Assembly: GCA_965248605.1 (NCBI GenBank)
Contig: CBDFJV010000006.1
Location: forward strand, 806,001-870,000
Direction: 5' to 3'
DNA from: CAUZJF01 sp965248605
Lineage (GTDB): Bacteria; Chloroflexota; Dehalococcoidia; Lucifugimonadales; CAUZJF01
Length of the DNA: 64,000 nt
Shown piece by piece: positions 63,164 through 64,000 of the stretch; the stretch's first letter is position 1; every line of letters starts with the position of its first letter. The position numbers and the translations under genes are program-made. Below the pieces are notes generated by a model, which saw nothing but the letters and a program-made list of their open reading frames with translations, did not search any database and was not told the origin of the DNA.

Positions 63164-63472
63164 TTGTCGAACGCCCGCGTCGATATTCCGGAAGCCGAGG
63201 TGGCCGACTTCTGCCGGCGGCATCATATCCGGAAGCCGGCCCTTTTCGGCTCGGTTATCCGCGACGACTTCACAGCGGACAGCGACATTGATGTCTTAGT
63301 GGAGTTTGAATCGGGTCACACGCCGGGACTGATCACTTTGGCCGGCATGGAGTCCGAACTCTCTGGAGTGATGGGTCGTCGGAAGGTCGATATGGTCACG
63401 CCACGAATGCTGAGCAAGTACTTTCGTGACGAGGTGTTGGAGGAAGCCGAGGTCGTTTATGACGAGGCGTGA
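63164..63472 (+). CDS. mntA: MNT-family minimal nucleotidyltransferase (antitoxin)
   Basis: 102 residues. Nucleotidyltransferase signature ALFGSVIRDDFTADSDIDVL (GS...DxD), with the third acidic residue in KVDMVTP. In MntA/HEPN pairs this protein AMPylates and silences the HEPN ribonuclease. Start TTG 63164, with GAGAGGGGAC upstream. Overlaps the HEPN gene by 14 bases. Confidence 0.85.
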   Translation: MSNARVDIPEAEVADFCRRHHIRKPALFGSVIRDDFTADSDIDVLVEFESGHTPGLITLAGMESELSGVMGRRKVDMVTPRMLSKYFRDEVLEEAEVVYDEA

Positions 63473-63803
63473 TCCGAGCGTGCCGCTGCGCCACATGCTT
63501 GACTACGCGAGAGAGGCGTCCGAGTTCACGACAAACCGCACCAAGCACGAAATTGAGAGCGACCGTACTCAATATCTAGCATTGACTCGGCTGATCGAGA
63601 TTGTCGGCGAAGCCGCGAATAGAGTTGCCCCAGAGCTAAAAGCTCAGAATCCCGATGTGCAGTGGTCGGACATTATAGCCATGGGGAATCGTTTGATCCA
63701 TGCCTACGATCTGGTTGACTTCGATGCGATTTGGGACACCGTCACCAACGATCTCGTCCCGCTCATCGCCGCCTTGGAACGCATGGTGGCCGAAACGCCG
63801 TGA
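63459..63803 (+). CDS. HEPN-family toxin (DUF86), with altered catalytic motif
   Basis: 114 residues. Helical HEPN protein (RTQYLALTRLIEIVGEAANR, WSDIIAMGNRLIHAYDLVDF). In typical relatives the RNase motif is (M)RNRLxHxY; here it reads GNRLIHAY, so the first catalytic Arg is Gly while Asn, Arg and His remain. Toxicity may be reduced. Translation from ATG 63459 within the MntA gene. Confidence 0.83.
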   Translation: MTRRDPSVPLRHMLDYAREASEFTTNRTKHEIESDRTQYLALTRLIEIVGEAANRVAPELKAQNPDVQWSDIIAMGNRLIHAYDLVDFDAIWDTVTNDLVPLIAALERMVAETP

Positions 63804-63826
63804 CGCTCGCCTCCGACAAACCCTTC

Positions 63827-64000
63827 TAGATGAGCGCGCGTTCAGCCGCGGCGATCGTTTCGTCGATATCCTCTTCCGTGTGCGCCGTCGACAGGAACAT
63901 CGCCTCGAATGGTGACGGCGGCAGGTAGACACCCTCGTTCAGCATCCGGTGGAAGAACCGAGCGAACCCGTCTTTGTCGGTTGTCCCCACGGCGTCCCAT
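63827..64000 (-). CDS. hemL: Glutamate-1-semialdehyde aminomutase, C-terminus (runs off the right edge)
   Basis: The reverse strand gives WDAVGTTDKDGFARFFHRML, then NEGVYLPPSPFEAMFLSTAH and TEEDIDETIAAAERALI before the stop. GVYLPPSxFEAxFxSxAHT is the well-conserved end of HemL, the PLP enzyme that makes 5-aminolevulinate for tetrapyrroles. Only 57 residues are in the window. Confidence 0.92.

Overview
The window looks like one contig of a GC-rich, single-membrane bacterium of the Chloroflexota (Dehalococcoidia/SAR202-like). This is inferred from DUF1501 and DUF1800 proteins, a UPF0182 membrane protein inside an arginine cluster, many secreted beta-propeller and lipoprotein genes, a CIRCE-controlled groEL, and a simplified type IV secretion system (T4SS) of the single-membrane type. 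No rRNA, tRNA or CRISPR array was found.

Layout. 1-2.7 kb: the N-terminal part of groEL with its CIRCE operator, then a lipoprotein copper amine oxidase. 2.9-4.6 kb: a complete IS1380-family element. 4.6-22 kb: chromosomal genes, mainly secreted or sugar-related (16-repeat WD40 protein, DsbA-like protein, DUF1501, DUF1800, NHL, lone DppB-type permease, Gfo/Idh/MocA oxidoreductase, glycosidase-like, DUF697-SHOCT, sialidase-like, DUF4037), ending in an MMPL transporter cut short by an IS21 element. 22-33 kb: a scarred accessory zone with IS21, an AbiEi antitoxin remnant, a dead IS3 element, three lipoprotein genes with signs of paralogue loss, an N-terminal fragment of a DNA methylase/restriction protein, and a vapBC-like pair. 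33-51 kb: a conjugation-type module with small membrane proteins, a 61-bp tandem repeat array, an HTH/coiled-coil protein, a secreted protein, TrbL/VirB6-like, pilin-like, PrgI/VirB3-like fused to a very large octapeptide-repeat protein, VirB4, VirD4-like coupling protein and a Replic_Relax protein, followed by a coiled-coil nuclease-like protein and three XRE-type regulators. 51-53 kb: a 5'-truncated second IS1380 copy and a lone IS21-like end. 53-63 kb: core genes argJ, argB, UPF0182, argD, argG, maoC-like, argH and rpe. 63-64 kb: an MNT/HEPN toxin-antitoxin pair and the C-terminus of hemL.

How it works together. The arg genes cover acetyl-group recycling, N-acetylglutamate phosphorylation, transamination and the last two steps to arginine; argC and argF are not in the window. 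The T4SS module has an assembly ATPase, a coupling protein, pilin-like subunits, channel proteins and a Replic_Relax protein, but I see no classical relaxase or integrase, so it may be an integrated plasmid or a partial integrative element.

The most unusual features are the PrgI-repeat protein with two octapeptide arrays and an in-frame amber codon, a 657-bp tandem duplication that makes a chimeric membrane-anchored gene, the 61-bp repeat array, and a 20/21-identical direct repeat bracketing the module.
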